Shown here: one piece after another, positions 36,290 to 51,795 of the stretch | Layout: every line of letters starts with the position of its first letter | Position numbering within the stretch: the first letter of the stretch is position 1 | Source of the DNA: Sporodiniella umbellata | Lineage: Eukaryota > Mucoromycota > Mucoromycetes > Mucorales > Rhizopodaceae | Direction of reading: 5' to 3' | Length of the DNA: 64,000 nucleotides | Assembly (NCBI GenBank): GCA_025677835.1 | Contig: JAIXMR010000046.1 | Coordinates: forward strand, 1 to 64,000 | Notes under the pieces: model-generated | Seen by the model: the letters and a program-made list of their open reading frames with translations, nothing else | Database searches by the model: none | Told to the model about the DNA's origin: nothing | Translations under genes and position numbers: made by a program

Positions 36290-39095
36290 TTAATTCAACC
36301 AGGAATGCGCTATTACTTTGTGTATATCAATACGTTTTTCTATATCTCTCTCGAGCATTTGACGTATTAAGCCAACAGAATCTAAGGGAGGAGGGGATTT
36401 ACAATCAAGATAAAAAAAGAAAAAGTGTGTACAGTGTTTTTTTTTTACCTTTTGACATTACAAAGGGTATCCTCAGCTCCCGAGTCATGATTTCGTCAAT
36501 GTCATAGAAAGGATTTTCACGATAAATCAAGGTAAACAGTAAAATCCCCAAAGCCCATACATCTTGTGGTTTCCCAGAGTATGTATTTCCTTTTAATACT
36601 TCTGGGGCTGCATAGTCTAAAGTTCCTACAAAGTTGTCGTACTTTCTGTCCCCATTTAAATGGGCAGCACTCCCAAAATCTATCAGCTGAGCATTTAGCT
36701 CTTTATCGACTACTGCATTTTCGTCTTTGATATCTCTATGAACGATTCCGTGAGTATGTAAATGCTGGATACCCAAGGCGAGTTGCTTGAAAATCCTTCG
36801 TATGTTTGCCTCATCAGTACGCTCATTGTATTCAATGTAATCAAACAAATCCATGGTTTCACGGTATTCCATAACAATGTAATAGTGATCGTCATCTTCA
36901 AAGTAGTCCACTTTACACGTTAACAGGCAAAGACATATATATATATATATTAGAACATACAGACTGATGAATACACAATCACTGTGGTTACTTACGCATT
37001 TTGTTAATATTATCGTGGGGTATACTTTTCAATGTGTGTAGTATATGAATTTCTATAGGTATAGTACCAAGCACCTGATCCTCTATCCAACAATCAGCCA
37101 AAATGCGGGATTTTATGACATATTTGATGACCACTTTTTTCTGCAGCAAATAAGAGGGGTTAACTTCTTTGCTACTGGTATTTTTGAAAATTTACGCTTT
37201 ACTTGTTCTGAATCGTCACTTTTTATGGCTAACTTTACCAAACCGTAAGCGCCTTGACCAACCTCACTTAAAATGGTATAATCGTCAATCGAGACAGCAT
37301 TGGGTTGTTGAGCAGAGTAGAGCACTTGGTAAGTCTTTTCTGTTTGTTTGTGTTTAGTAAGAGCGGGTGAATCTCTCGGAGGAGGTGGTGGCAAAGATAT
37401 TATGTGTTGGTGGCCGTATCTTTTGAATGTAAGCTCGCGATCAAACGAGATCCACAAAGAGTATATATTGCTTTCTTCCTCTAATTGTATTTGCAATTGT
37501 ATTTCAAATGGCATGTTGTCACGATGAAGGCCAATCAAGAGAGGCAAAGGCAAGTTATTGGGAGTGTGTGTTAATAAGCGTGACCTGTCGTTTTCGAATT
37601 TTAGCGGATCCACCAGTTTTCTGCATATTGTGTTATTGATAACCAGTCCTTGTTGAAGTAAGTCGTCTCGTTTCAGACGGTCAAATAATACGGGAAATTG
37701 TGGTAAGAGGTCCGCAATATTTTTTTTTAATAAGACGTCTTCTTGGGAATATCCAAATAAGTATCTCATAAAAACCTGACTACAGTTGTCAATGACGCCA
37801 TTTGGACGGACGTTTATAAGCCCAGCGATAATTGGCATGGAGGTTATATGAACTGTACAGTCATCCAATAGACGAACGATGACTGGAAAGCAAGCCCCTT
37901 TGTTTGTCTCGCTACCAAAGAAACGTCGCTTAACAATATCGTTTTTCCAATCCTCCAGAGCTAAAGAAGGGATGAGCTTTGTCAAGGGCAAATCTAGGAT
38001 ATCAGTAGCATCGTGATCATAAAGATCTTTTAGACCGTTTTCATCCAAAATGTTACATATCTCGGCCTAGTGCACGGTGTTACTAAACTATAGACTGTGA
38101 CAAAACAATACCTTTGGGCCAACTTGGACAGTAACTGTGCTTTCATAAACCTCTTCAAATATCCAAATAAAAATAGAGGATCCATTTCCGTTTTTCTCTT
38201 TCAGCCATAGTGAAGCGGAAGATTTTGTTCCGTCTAGTTTCACAATAGGAACCTATGTTTTAATAGATAAGCCTTCCACTTTAGATCATTATTGTTATTT
38301 ATATCTATTGTTTATATACACTATATATATAAACAATAGATATAAATAAACAAACATATGCAATGTATGTGTATGTGTATGTATGTGTTCCCTTACAATA
38401 TCTCCACTTATAATGACAGTGTCATCGTCACAGTCGTCGCTTTTTATTTGCTCTGCCTTTCTTCGTTTCACAATTGTTGATTTTAGCCGGTTTTGGTAAG
38501 AAGGATCAATTAGGCTTTTGATGACCTGTTTACCTTCCAGTTGCTCCTGCTGGTCGCTTTCGTGGCCCACTAATATATCGCTAGCTATGCTGTTGGTTAT
38601 GATTATCCTGAAATCTTCGTGGGTTGTTAGTACGGCCTGGTGCTGATGCTTTAGTCTGTTATGCAAATGGGGTACATAGAAATCTTCTTTTTCATCGTAA
38701 TTATCCTCTTCCACAGATGCTACCGTACTGCTGCTGCTACTACTAAAACCCCCTAGCGAGGATATTAAGGTAGAGTTTGAAGATATGTGGCGTAAGGTAA
38801 GTGCATCAAAGTAAGAAGGTAGACTTTTCCTTCTATAAACTTGTTTCACAGTAACAGGAACGGTGCTATTTGTTTTGGCTCTTCTTAAAAAGGTATCGTT
38901 TTGTATTTCGGTAAAAGTTTCATACAGTTTTTCCTCTTTGTTAAGTGGGAAATAGGTTGGAAGCTGGTGAGAATGCTGAGTCACTTTAGATTCTCTATCA
39001 GTTCATGTATTTATATATTTCTCAGGACAAATACGTGTTTATTAGAAATGCTTTTAAAAAATTTACCGAGTATGTTTATTAACTGAGTCTTCCAT
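36290..39095 (-). CDS. PAS-domain serine/threonine kinase (Psk1/PASK type)
   Basis: Seven exons (39067-39095, 38397-38994, 38112-38252, 37203-38066, 36996-37140, 36449-36910, 36290-36381) give 776 aa. The N-terminal part has PAS-like regions (FRIIITNSIASDILVG; GLINVRPNGVIDNCSQVFMR, LFGYSQEDVL). The kinase domain starts about residue 505: EVGQGAYGLVKLA (glycine loop), VVIKYVIKSRIL (ATP lysine), HGIVHRDIKDEN (catalytic loop), LIDFGSAAHL and GTLDYAAPEVL. Fungal PAS kinases sense nutrient state and direct glucose toward wall polymers. The split first exon (MEDSVNKHTR) was needed because the long second exon has no ATG near its start. Introns are short except the one at 38253-38396, which holds a perfect hairpin. 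The start codon is about 210 bp from the stop of the serine gene. Confidence 0.9.
38295..38349. repeat. Perfect 24-bp inverted repeat (hairpin) inside a PAS kinase intron
   Basis: Arms at 38295-38318 and 38326-38349 are exact reverse complements, with a 7-nt loop. It lies wholly within the intron 38253-38396, which at 144 nt is more than twice the usual length here. Next to it is a short GTAT repeat (about 38363-38385). Confidence 0.95.
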
Positions 39096-39308
39096 TTATT
39101 TATTTGATGTACAAAGGGAATATAGAAAAAAAAAGAAAAAAAAAAAAAAAGATTAAGAAAAAAAAGGGTGGTTTTTATTCAATCATTTTGTACCAAGGAT
39201 TTTTTTCCTAAAAAAGGACAAGTAGACTATCTTTATTGGTGACAGCATTGATGTAGAATTGCACGACTCTATTTTTTTTTTTTTTTTTGGCAGTTATTAG
39301 AAAGCCAT

Positions 39309-40624
39309 TTAGCTTATAACATGTTGTTTTTCGAATTCAATCATGTAGTCAATCAGCGCTTGAACATCCTCTTCAGGCAGGGCGTTGTATATAGACGCGC
39401 GGATGCCACCTGTCATATAAAAATACATCAATTTCAGCTTCCTATATTGGGTTCTGAAATGAACTTACCAACTGAACGATGGCCTTTCAACTGCTGCATA
39501 TTTCTTTCTTCTGCTCCTTTCAAAAATCCTTTTTCCAAATGGTCGTTGGCTAGTTTAAATACGACATTCATATGACTTCTACAATTGGTATCTACTGGCG
39601 TTGTATAAAGCTGAGAAGCATCAATCACCTTATAAAGCTTTTCCGCCTTGCGTGCATTAACTTTGGCAATACCCTCTAATCCGCCCTTGCCCAATAACCA
39701 GTCCAAAGTTAAACCCACCATGTATATAGCAAATGTGGGCGGTGTGTTGTACATGGAATCGTTGTCGGCAGCAGTCTTCAAATCAAGCATCAAAGGTCGA
39801 ATAGGGCCTACGTTGAGATCTACTAAAAGGTCGTTCTTAACCACAACAATGGTCACACCAGCAGGGCCTAGATTTTTTTGTGCGCCACCATACACAATAC
39901 CGAATTTGGAAACGTCTATAGGCCGAGATAAAAAATTGCTGGAAACATCTGTTACGAGAGGAACCGAAGGATCTACGACAGGAACAGACTGAAATTCAAC
40001 GCCATGTACAGTTTCGTTATCGCAATAGTAGACATAAGCCACATTGTGCTTCTTAGGGTCTGTCAATTCCCACTGCGAGCTATCAGGAATGGAGCCGAAT
40101 TTACCCTTGGTTTGTTTTACATTCAGCGCGCGGTTGACTCTGACGGGATTGCCAATAACAGTAGGAATCAGCCGTTCAGCCTCCTGTGCAGCCTTACTAG
40201 ACCACGCTCCAGTGACAAGATAGTCTACAACAATCTCTTCACCTTCCCGCCCAGCCCTTTTCAGCTCCTCTTGTTTAGTAGCCACCAGATTGTAGAAAAC
40301 AGTAGCAAACTCGGTGGTCGCGCCACCCTGCATGAATAAAATTGAGTAATCGGACGGAATATTCATCAATTTGGTCAAGTCAGCCTTTGTTTTTTCCAAA
40401 ATGGCCCCGAATGGTTTGGATCTATGAGAGAGCTCCATTACACACATACCTGTGCCATTGACATTGAGGAACTCGGACTGTGCTTTCAACAAAACTTCTT
40501 GAGGACTATGTATGTACAGCATTAGGTAAAGCTGCAGTTTTGGCTAAAAATAAAGAGAAAGACTTATGCACTGAATTTACATTTTTGCAGGACCAGCGCC
40601 AAAGTTTAAAACGTTTTGAGGCAT
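39309..40624 (-). CDS. serC: 3-phosphoserine aminotransferase
   Basis: Three exons (40581-40624, 39469-40505, 39309-39409) give 393 aa. PLP enzyme of serine biosynthesis that converts 3-phosphohydroxypyruvate to 3-phosphoserine using glutamate; cytosolic. Motifs: [20 protein letters not shown] at the start, [29 protein letters not shown], and the PLP lysine in [13 protein letters not shown] at residue 225. RSHMNVVF and [18 protein letters not shown] close the fold. The first intron was placed so that the conserved GPAKIPQEVL segment is continuous; an unspliced reading would insert a non-conserved stretch. It has a divergent promoter of about 220 bp with the PPR-like gene. Fungal homologues are called SER1. 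Confidence 0.95.
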
Positions 40625-40718
40625 ATGTATAGATAGATATTGCTTTTTGTAAGCTTTGTAAAACAAAATTAAAAAAAAGAATTAAAATCAAAGGCTTTTT
40701 TTTTTATATCTGATCCTA

Positions 40719-40768
40719 ATGACTCAGAAAGATAAAGCAAGTCAGGTTCCAAGCATTTCCATCTCAGC
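40719..40768 (+). other. Candidate alternative first exon or uORF of the PPR-like gene
   Basis: An ATG opens 16 codons plus 2 nt (MTQKDKASQVPSISIS) and runs into a good donor (GTAAGT at 40769). It joins in phase to an acceptor at 40890-40891 inside the downstream gene, which would skip that gene's first 14 codons. Usage is unknown. Confidence 0.35.
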
Positions 40769-40847
40769 GTAAGTACACACCCAATGTTCATTGCAATTTT
40801 TCTTTCTTCTTTTTCTACTTCTTTACGTCATTACATTATCTAAAATC

Positions 40848-41981
40848 ATGCTTCGCCAGACTTCCCACTTGAAAAATCGTATCTTAAATAGATATTCAGC
40901 TCAATTTAGCAGTAAAGCCAGTAGCTGGTTTGCTCGTTTCATTACACCAGAAGAAGAAAAAGAACTGTATCTTGGCATTACAAGCATGTTTCGTGAAAAA
41001 TTAATCAAACAAGGCGATAAAAGTACTCAGAATTACAGTACTATCATAGAGCACGCTCTCTTCGCTCGCCCTACACCCATCGCGCAATCAAGCATGGAGA
41101 AGTTTGTTCAGGACATTGACAATGCTGACAAAGATACGTTGAAATTGCAACAGATTGAAAAGGAAATGTTTCTTCAACAAGTGCAAATACCTACAATATA
41201 CAACCGATTAGTGCGCTCATACCTCCAAAGCGATGCTCTGCCGTTAGCGGAAAAGTTAGTTGACAGATTCGATTCTCGCGGCATTTTTGCAACTACACGA
41301 ACGTATACCTATCTTCTTCAAACTTATTTGAAGCAAAACCAGCTAGAAAAAGCAGCGCAGACTGTAGAAACAATGAAGAGTCTGAATCTGCTGAAACTTC
41401 GACATGCTTTTGATTGCAGTGTTGTACTCGAGTTCTATAAAACCAGTGGCAACACCCATGCCTGCGAATTTTTATGGCGTGACATAATGCTGCATATTGA
41501 TATCATTCGACCTGGACTTAAACTATACACACAATACCTAGAGTATCTATTGGACAATCAACAGCCACTTAAAACTTTTGTAAATAATTACCTTGGCCGA
41601 AATGAAACCGCTACACTGACACATTCCCAATATACCCTTTGGATAACCGCTGCTCAACGGCTATTGTCTTCAAAAGACATGACAGAGGCTGAGCATCTGT
41701 TACTTTACTTAATTAAGAGTGCACACCTAGGCTCAAACCGCTGGAGCCAGAAGGCAAAGAAATGCATGAACAACGTTCTAACATCGTATATATATCATGG
41801 CCAAGATTTGAAGCTGATATCGTTTTACTACCGTGCTAGAAAAGCGGGTGCTCCCGATCAATTGTTTGAACCTGACGCTCTGAAAGAGATTGAGAGCGCC
41901 GTGGAAAAGCTACAGAGCAATCCCTGTAACCAAGATCATCAAGCAATCCTTGAGGAGTTTGCAAGGCCTCTTAAGCTTTGA
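40848..41981 (+). CDS. Mitochondrial PPR-like helical-repeat protein
   Basis: Single exon, 377 aa. The N-terminus (MLRQTSHLKNRILNRYSAQF) is Arg-rich and amphipathic and predicts mitochondrial import. The body is helical, with repeat-like helix pairs of pentatricopeptide type: IYNRLVRSYLQSDALPLAEK, TRTYTYLLQTYLKQNQLEKA, then less regular units. Fungal PPR proteins bind mitochondrial RNA or act in ribosome assembly and translation, but no specific orthologue is evident. The chosen start is the first ATG giving a presequence; upstream codons in frame are a hydrophobic poly-Phe stretch without an ATG. An alternative upstream exon could replace the presequence (see separate entry). Confidence 0.75.
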   Translation: MLRQTSHLKNRILNRYSAQFSSKASSWFARFITPEEEKELYLGITSMFREKLIKQGDKSTQNYSTIIEHALFARPTPIAQSSMEKFVQDIDNADKDTLKLQQIEKEMFLQQVQIPTIYNRLVRSYLQSDALPLAEKLVDRFDSRGIFATTRTYTYLLQTYLKQNQLEKAAQTVETMKSLNLLKLRHAFDCSVVLEFYKTSGNTHACEFLWRDIMLHIDIIRPGLKLYTQYLEYLLDNQQPLKTFVNNYLGRNETATLTHSQYTLWITAAQRLLSSKDMTEAEHLLLYLIKSAHLGSNRWSQKAKKCMNNVLTSYIYHGQDLKLISFYYRARKAGAPDQLFEPDALKEIESAVEKLQSNPCNQDHQAILEEFARPLKL

Positions 41982-42115
41982 AGTGACTTGCAACGCAGTA
42001 ACGCCTGTTCACCGGTGTTCCCACGAATAAAGATTCCCACGCTTAAACATATATTTTTTTTTTTTGACGTATCTTCTTTTTTCTCTCTCTTCCTTTTCTT
42101 GTTTATCTTTATAAC

Positions 42116-44636
42116 ATGTCTATTGTATCTGAAAACACTTTGACAACCCAAGCAAAATGCCTTTGGACCCCCTCTCACCCTGAGAACACAGAAATGGAAA
42201 AGTTTCGCGGTCACATCCAAGAAAAATTCCCTGAAAACAAAATAGGTAAATCATTATCTATGCGATAACAAGGTCAGCTTCTCACAGGTGCGTGTATGTT
42301 TTGTTTAGTCGATTACAACGGTCTCTGGGAATGGTCTGTTCAATACCCTGAGTTGTTTTGGAATGAGGTATGGGACTATACACGCATTGTATGTGTCACA
42401 AAGGGTGATCAAGTCCTGGATCAATCTGTCCCTATGGATGAGATCCCTGAATGGTTCAAGGGAGCCCGCCTTAACTTTGCAGAAAATTTACTTCACAACA
42501 GAAGTAAGGAGAAGGTTGCTATTATTGAAACAGGTAAACTTTGGTTAAGCGTACACACACACACCCATACAAAACTAAATCTTTTTCACCGTCTAGGCGA
42601 ATCCCGCAAAAAGTGTTCTTGGAGTTACGCAGATTTGTACGATAACGTACTAAAATTCTCAGAAGCTCTGAAAGCTGCAGGTGTTGAAAAAGGTGACTTG
42701 GTGGCTGCATATATACCTAACTGTACTGAAGCAATTGTTGGTATGCTTGCTGCTACTAGTATTGGTGCCATTTGGAGGTAAGATACTTGCGATATGAAGG
42801 TTTAGAGAAAGAATAACTCACGCCTTCCTTTTCTTTGAAAAAAGTTCAACCTCTCCTGATTTTGGAGCTACCGTAAGTTTTTTTTTTTTTTAGTTTATTG
42901 TTTACAAACAAACTCATTTTGTTTCAGGGTGTTCTCGATAGATTCAGCCAAATTAGTCCTAAAGTCCTTATCTCCGTTAACAGCGTTGTTTATAATGGAA
43001 AGACACTAAACCATCTGCCCAAACTTGAGACTGTTGTGAAGGGTAAGTTAAGCTTAAGATGGTTTTTGTTTGTGTATCTTTTGCTAAACCTCATCTATAG
43101 GCCTTCCTAGTCTCAAAAAAGTAGTCATGATTCCCTATGTCGAAGAACTGACAAAGGAGCAACTGAACGAGATTCCTTCTGGTGTTTCATGGAATGACTT
43201 TTTGCATAGTGTTCCTACTGAAAGCCTGCCTTCTAAAATTCACTTTGAACAGCTTCCTTTCAACCACCCTGCCTTTATCTTGTTTAGTTCTGGTACCACA
43301 GGACTTCCTAAATGTATCGTTCACTCGGGTGCTGGTCTCTTGCTTCAAATCAAAAAAGAGCACATTATTCATGGCAATATGGGTCCTGACGACGTCTTCT
43401 TTTACTATACCACCACTGGCTGGATGATGTGGAACTGGTTGGTCACTGCTCTTAGTGTGGGATGTACTATTGTGCTTTGGGATGGCAGCCCATTCAAGCC
43501 TGCACCTATTTCTTTATGGGAGATGGTAGATGACTTGAAGTAGGTTTTGTATTGAGAGGGGGCGTCTTTAGTAAACTATAGTATCTTTAACTTTGGTTGA
43601 ATTTTAGGATCACTTACTTTGGTACTTCTGCAAAATACATTCAATCTCTTCAAGAAGCAAATGTCCGCCCTAGTAAGTTTTCACACAACTTTTTTTTTTT
43701 TTTACATCAAAAAACAATTCATCTTATTTTTATCTCAAAAAAGAGGATCTCTGTAAACTTGATTCACTCAAAGCTGTATACTCTACCGGTTCTCCTTTGA
43801 AACCTGAAAGTTACGATTTCGTTTATGAACACATCAAGAGTGACATCATGTTAGGTAGTATCACAGGTGGTACTGATATTTGTTCGCTTTTTGCTGGACA
43901 AAATGCGGCTCTCCCAGTATACCGTGGAGAGATCCAATGTATCTGTCTTGGTATGAACATCCAAGCCTGGGCTGATGAAAAGAAGCCTGTATACGCACAA
44001 GCTGGTGATCTTGTCTGTGTTACACCTTTCCCCTGTATGCCTTTAGAAATGTACGGCGATAGCGCTGAAAGAACCAAATACAAAAACGCTTACTTTGATA
44101 TGTATCCTCATGTATGGCATCATGGTGACTTTGTATGGATTAACCCCAAAACTGGTGGTGTGATCATGTTGGGTCGCTCTGACGGTACCTTGAATCCCAG
44201 TGGTATTCGCTTTGGAAGCGCTGAAATATATAACGTGGTAGATCGCTTTAGAAACGGAGGCGTAGAAGACTCCCTGTGTGTAGGACAAAAGATAAAGGAC
44301 GAAGACGATGAACGTGTCATCCTATTCCTCAAGATGGCTAAAGGAAACTCTTTAACAGAGGAGCTTATCAAAAAGATCAAGGTGACTATTCGTAGCGAGC
44401 TAAGTCCAAGACACGTTCCCGCTTTTGTTGTTCCTATTGAAGATATTCCTGTAAGTTGAAGAATGAAGAAGACCTGTGCGTGTTTACTGACTTTTCTATA
44501 GTATACTATCAACGGTAAGAAGGTAGAGGTAGCCGTGAAGAAGATACTCTCTGGCAAAAGAGTGACAGCTACTGGTACATTGAGTAATCCTGAAAGTCTT
44601 GATTTGTATTACGATATTCCTCAATTAAAGCAATAA
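42116..44636 (+). CDS. Acetoacetyl-CoA synthetase (ANL superfamily)
   Basis: Nine exons (42116-42245, 42309-42533, 42597-42777, 42845-42872, 42928-43042, 43101-43539, 43608-43672, 43744-44450, 44502-44636) give 674 aa. It activates acetoacetate with ATP to acetoacetyl-CoA, feeding cytosolic sterol and fatty-acid synthesis. Evidence includes the N-terminal ACAS block ([27 protein letters not shown]) and [12 protein letters not shown]. The A3 loop is [20 protein letters not shown], the A5 region is [13 protein letters not shown], and [20 protein letters not shown] carries the hinge Asp. The C-terminal catalytic Lys lies in [14 protein letters not shown]. The length fits AACS and is longer than acetyl-CoA synthetase. 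The 28-nt exon 4 is one of the smallest here. Confidence 0.93.
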
Positions 44637-44717
44637 TTATGTCATATTTTATAACAAAAAGATCTTTTTGTTCCTTTTTTTATTATTATTATTATATTAC
44701 AAATAGTGTTAAATAGT

Positions 44718-45040
44718 TTAATTAAGCAAAAGACCACCCTTGTATTTAGCATAGCCCAAGACAACGAAAGCACCAACGATAACACCTAAATAAATACGCG
44801 TTTAGGTTACCACTTACACTTTATTCCCAAAAAGATATATAAAAGAAAAAAAAACTTACCCTGGTAAAAGCCAATAGCAGAAGGAGATGACAAACGGTTT
44901 TGTGCTTCTCTCACCTTGGGTTGTGTCTTTCTCTTGAGTTCTTCGTATTCAACACGGAGCTTGGCTAATTCTTCTTTGGAGTTAGCAGCAGTTTCATCGA
45001 TGACTTCACGGGCCTTTTGTTCGTTTTGTTTAGCAGACAT
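44718..45040 (-). CDS. Small single-span membrane protein with coiled N-terminus
   Basis: Two exons (44860-45040, 44718-44785) give 82 aa. The first 45 residues form a charged helix (MSAKQNEQKAREVIDETAAN, EELAKLRVEYEELKRK), followed by one membrane span across the junction (SAIGFYQGVIVGAFVVLGYA) and a short basic tail KYKGGLLLN. The layout resembles small tail-anchored or mitochondrial membrane proteins, but I cannot name the family. The splice junction (CAG G|GTAAGT to TTTAG|GT) is canonical, and the spliced frame turns a short hydrophilic ORF into a clean transmembrane protein, which supports the model. It lies tail to tail with acetoacetyl-CoA synthetase (81 bp between stops). Confidence 0.72.
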
Positions 45041-45229
45041 TTTTTTTGTATAGGATTGTTGAATGAAGAAAAAAAAAAGTGGAGTGAAAAAAAAAAGCTC
45101 ATATTTATACTTGTAAAGTGTGGCTGCATAAGTATGATGTCAACCTATACTCTGATATCATGACTCCATTGTGTCACACGTTGCAAGTTAATTGTATAAA
45201 AAAGACGTGTAAGTAGATGTTTATATGTA

Positions 45230-45499
45230 TTAGTCCATATCATAGTCAAGTTTATTAATTCCAAACACTCGGACTCGATGCATCATAGGTAATTTCGCAA
45301 CTGAAACGACCAAGAGCGCTGTAAAGTTGATACCAAAAAGAAACACATCATAATGTGTATAATGTGTACTTAATAAAAACCTAACCATGAAAATTAGCCA
45401 TTCATTCCTTTTTTCCCCGCTCATGGCTCGTTTTTTTTTTTCTTTCTTTCTCTCCTCGCTTCTCTTTTCTCTCTTTTATTTTTATTTTGCTCTGTGTAT

Positions 45500-45569
<70 letters not shown>

Positions 45570-46053
45570 GTGTATTCACTTACAAAACAATAGGCACAGC
45601 AGTCAAAAACTTTCGAGTTGCTGTAAATTGAACACCACCGTCAATTTGCTCCCATAGTGTCAGTCCGTCATATGCCCCTTGGTTGTTTTCAAACGGAATA
45701 CCCTGAACCCAATGAAACATAATATAATGTCCCTATAGAGTAGATACAACCTTTAGTTTTTTCTTTTAATTATCCAGTTCAAGTAACATACACAGTTGTA
45801 AGCAAGGTTTGTTAGTGTCCAGCTTGCTTCTGGTGATATAAAAGGTATAAGTGTAAACAAAGCTTTTAACACAACTATAACAAAGATGGTAGTGAACCAT
45901 GCGCCTATATTATACATGTTAATCTTTTTTTTTTTTTTCTTTGACTTCCACAATCTACTGACCTTTGTAATTGACCCAAGATGAGTTGAAATTTGGCATT
46001 GAACTTTGATCGAGAGCGGCAGTATAAGCCTTTTTTTCGTTCAATGATGACAT
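45230..46053 (-). CDS. ORMDL/Orm-family regulator of serine palmitoyltransferase
   Basis: Four exons (45963-46053, 45792-45904, 45584-45732, 45230-45380) give 167 aa. Family blocks are complete: [75 protein letters not shown], then [17 protein letters not shown] and the C-terminal [16 protein letters not shown]. Orm proteins are ER membrane proteins that bind and inhibit serine palmitoyltransferase, so they set sphingolipid synthesis. The N-terminal 30 residues hold several serines, as in yeast where phosphorylation relieves inhibition; that regulation is inferred only. Intron 3 is unusually long (about 200 nt) because of a CT microsatellite. Confidence 0.95.
45501..45567. repeat. (CT)n microsatellite in ORMDL intron 3
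   Basis: 67 nt of CT repeat with one TTT interruption. On the coding strand of the gene it reads (AG)n and sits near the donor half of the intron 45381-45583. Likely to vary in length. Confidence 0.95.
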
Positions 46054-50238
<4,185 letters not shown>

Positions 50239-50405
50239 CCCTTAACAGAAAATTAAATAAACCCAATTCAATTCCACCTTTAAAAGAGACAAGAGATTCA
50301 GGGAGCACTTTGTGGCTTAAAATTTTTTGTACACCCCAAAGTATTCATCTGAACAGACCCCTCTTTGTTTCCTCTTTTTTTTAAAAAAAAACCCCAAACT
50401 ATAAA

Positions 50406-50724
50406 ATGAGACAAAACTTCATTGGTATGGTTGTGAGCAATGCTATGCAAAAAACCATCAAAGTTAGAGTTACAGCTCAAAAGTTACATCCTCTTGTTAG
50501 AAAGGTAAAAATGCTCAAAGTTTCACAACTAGCAATTTACTCACCAATCATGTACAATATAGACAATTAAATCACATAAAGATTACCTTGCTCACGACGA
50601 AAAAGAAGCATGCAAATTAGGCGATATCGTCCGCATCGAGGCCTGCAGACCCCTTAGCAAAAGAAAACATTTCTCAGTAGCTGAAATAGTCAGAGAGACA
50701 AAAGGTATCAATTCATCAGCATAA
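50406..50724 (+). CDS. mrps17: Mitochondrial small ribosomal subunit protein uS17m
   Basis: Two exons (50406-50504, 50563-50724) give 86 aa, too small to stand out as an ORF. The S17 fold is clear: [20 protein letters not shown] at the start, then HPLVRK joined to [16 protein letters not shown], and [20 protein letters not shown] with FSVAEIV. S17 binds 16S-type rRNA early in small-subunit assembly. The mitochondrial form is suggested by its fungal MRPS17-like N-terminus and brevity. The junction K/T was chosen because it keeps the universally conserved K-x-H-D segment in frame (acceptor tatag at 50558-50562). It lies 168 bp downstream of Cdc5 on the same strand, so the two probably have separate short promoters. 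Confidence 0.9.
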
Positions 50725-50985
50725 ATACCAAATCGATACTACAGAGTAAAGAATGTCGAAAATAAAATCACTGCAAAAGCAAAACTAGTGTAAATAAGTC
50801 AACGGAATAATGTGTAAACACCCTGTCCATGTTTTTTTTTTTTTTTTTTTTTTTACCATCTGTCAAATTTATGAACATCCTTGGAAAGCAAAGTCCCCGC
50901 TTATATATATACAGCTAAAACTGCAGTACATTCATTTATTTTTATGTATAGAAGTATAGTTGTGTTAAAATTGTTCCTGTTTTGT

Positions 50986-51795
50986 TTACAAGTTGGATGA
51001 TTTATACAGAAGCTTGTTGCTTTTTGAAAAACCCATGTACTCTTTAACTAAACCACTAATACTCTTAAATTTATCATGTTTGGCATCTTGAACTAACTCA
51101 AACAAGACAGATTCAGACGTTGTGATTATCGCACCAGCTGATCGCATACGCTATGCCAATAGAATAAATATATAATGAAAAGAAACAAGCGCTACACTTA
51201 CAGCTACAGCAATATCAATCTCAGGAGAGTTTTGAGACGATACACCATCAGACAAAACATAAACTGTATATCCGTTGTGTATGAACTCAAGAGCGGTTTG
51301 AAGCACACACACATGGCTCTACAGAAGTGTGAAAGTCTGTTTTGTAGTCGTTTTCGCTTTGTTGCCCTACCTCTATTCCAAGTAAAATAATAGATTTCGT
51401 ACCTTTTTTGCTCAAGCAATCAACTACTTCAGGCAAATACATACTAAACTTGGTTTTTTCAACACAAACTGCTACGTTAGAGATATCGAGCTCAGATACC
51501 GTTTTCCCAAACGCTTAAAAAATGTCTTTAGATACTGAGCAATAAGGACATAACAGTTTTAATACCTTTTGTGTACTGTTCTGTGACAACGATGGGTATG
51601 TCCAAAATTTTGCTAGCTTTGATCTTTTTTTTTCTTCAATAACAAGTATTTTTAAACACCAATTATTACCATTTTTTGAGCGATTGAAATAACAGAAGGA
51701 TACTCCCATATTACTCCTTTAAAGCGTTCTTGAATGTCACAGATAAACAATGAAGTTGTTTGAGGTGTCAGCTTTGTATTTTGATTTAAAACCAT
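50986..51795 (-). CDS. Isochorismatase-family cysteine hydrolase (ISOC2-like)
   Basis: Five exons (51670-51795, 51566-51623, 51371-51513, 51202-51318, 50986-51150) give 202 aa. The Asp-Lys-Cys catalytic set is visible: Asp20 in [11 protein letters not shown], Lys in [10 protein letters not shown] near 83 and Cys113 in [18 protein letters not shown] and [11 protein letters not shown] also match the family. These enzymes hydrolyse amide or vinyl-ether bonds in small metabolites; the substrate of ISOC2-like members is unknown. There is no targeting signal. It lies tail to tail with uS17m (261 bp between stops). The exon-2 acceptor follows an A run on the coding strand (aaaag|ATC), which is unusual for a pyrimidine tract but keeps the frame. 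Confidence 0.88.
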
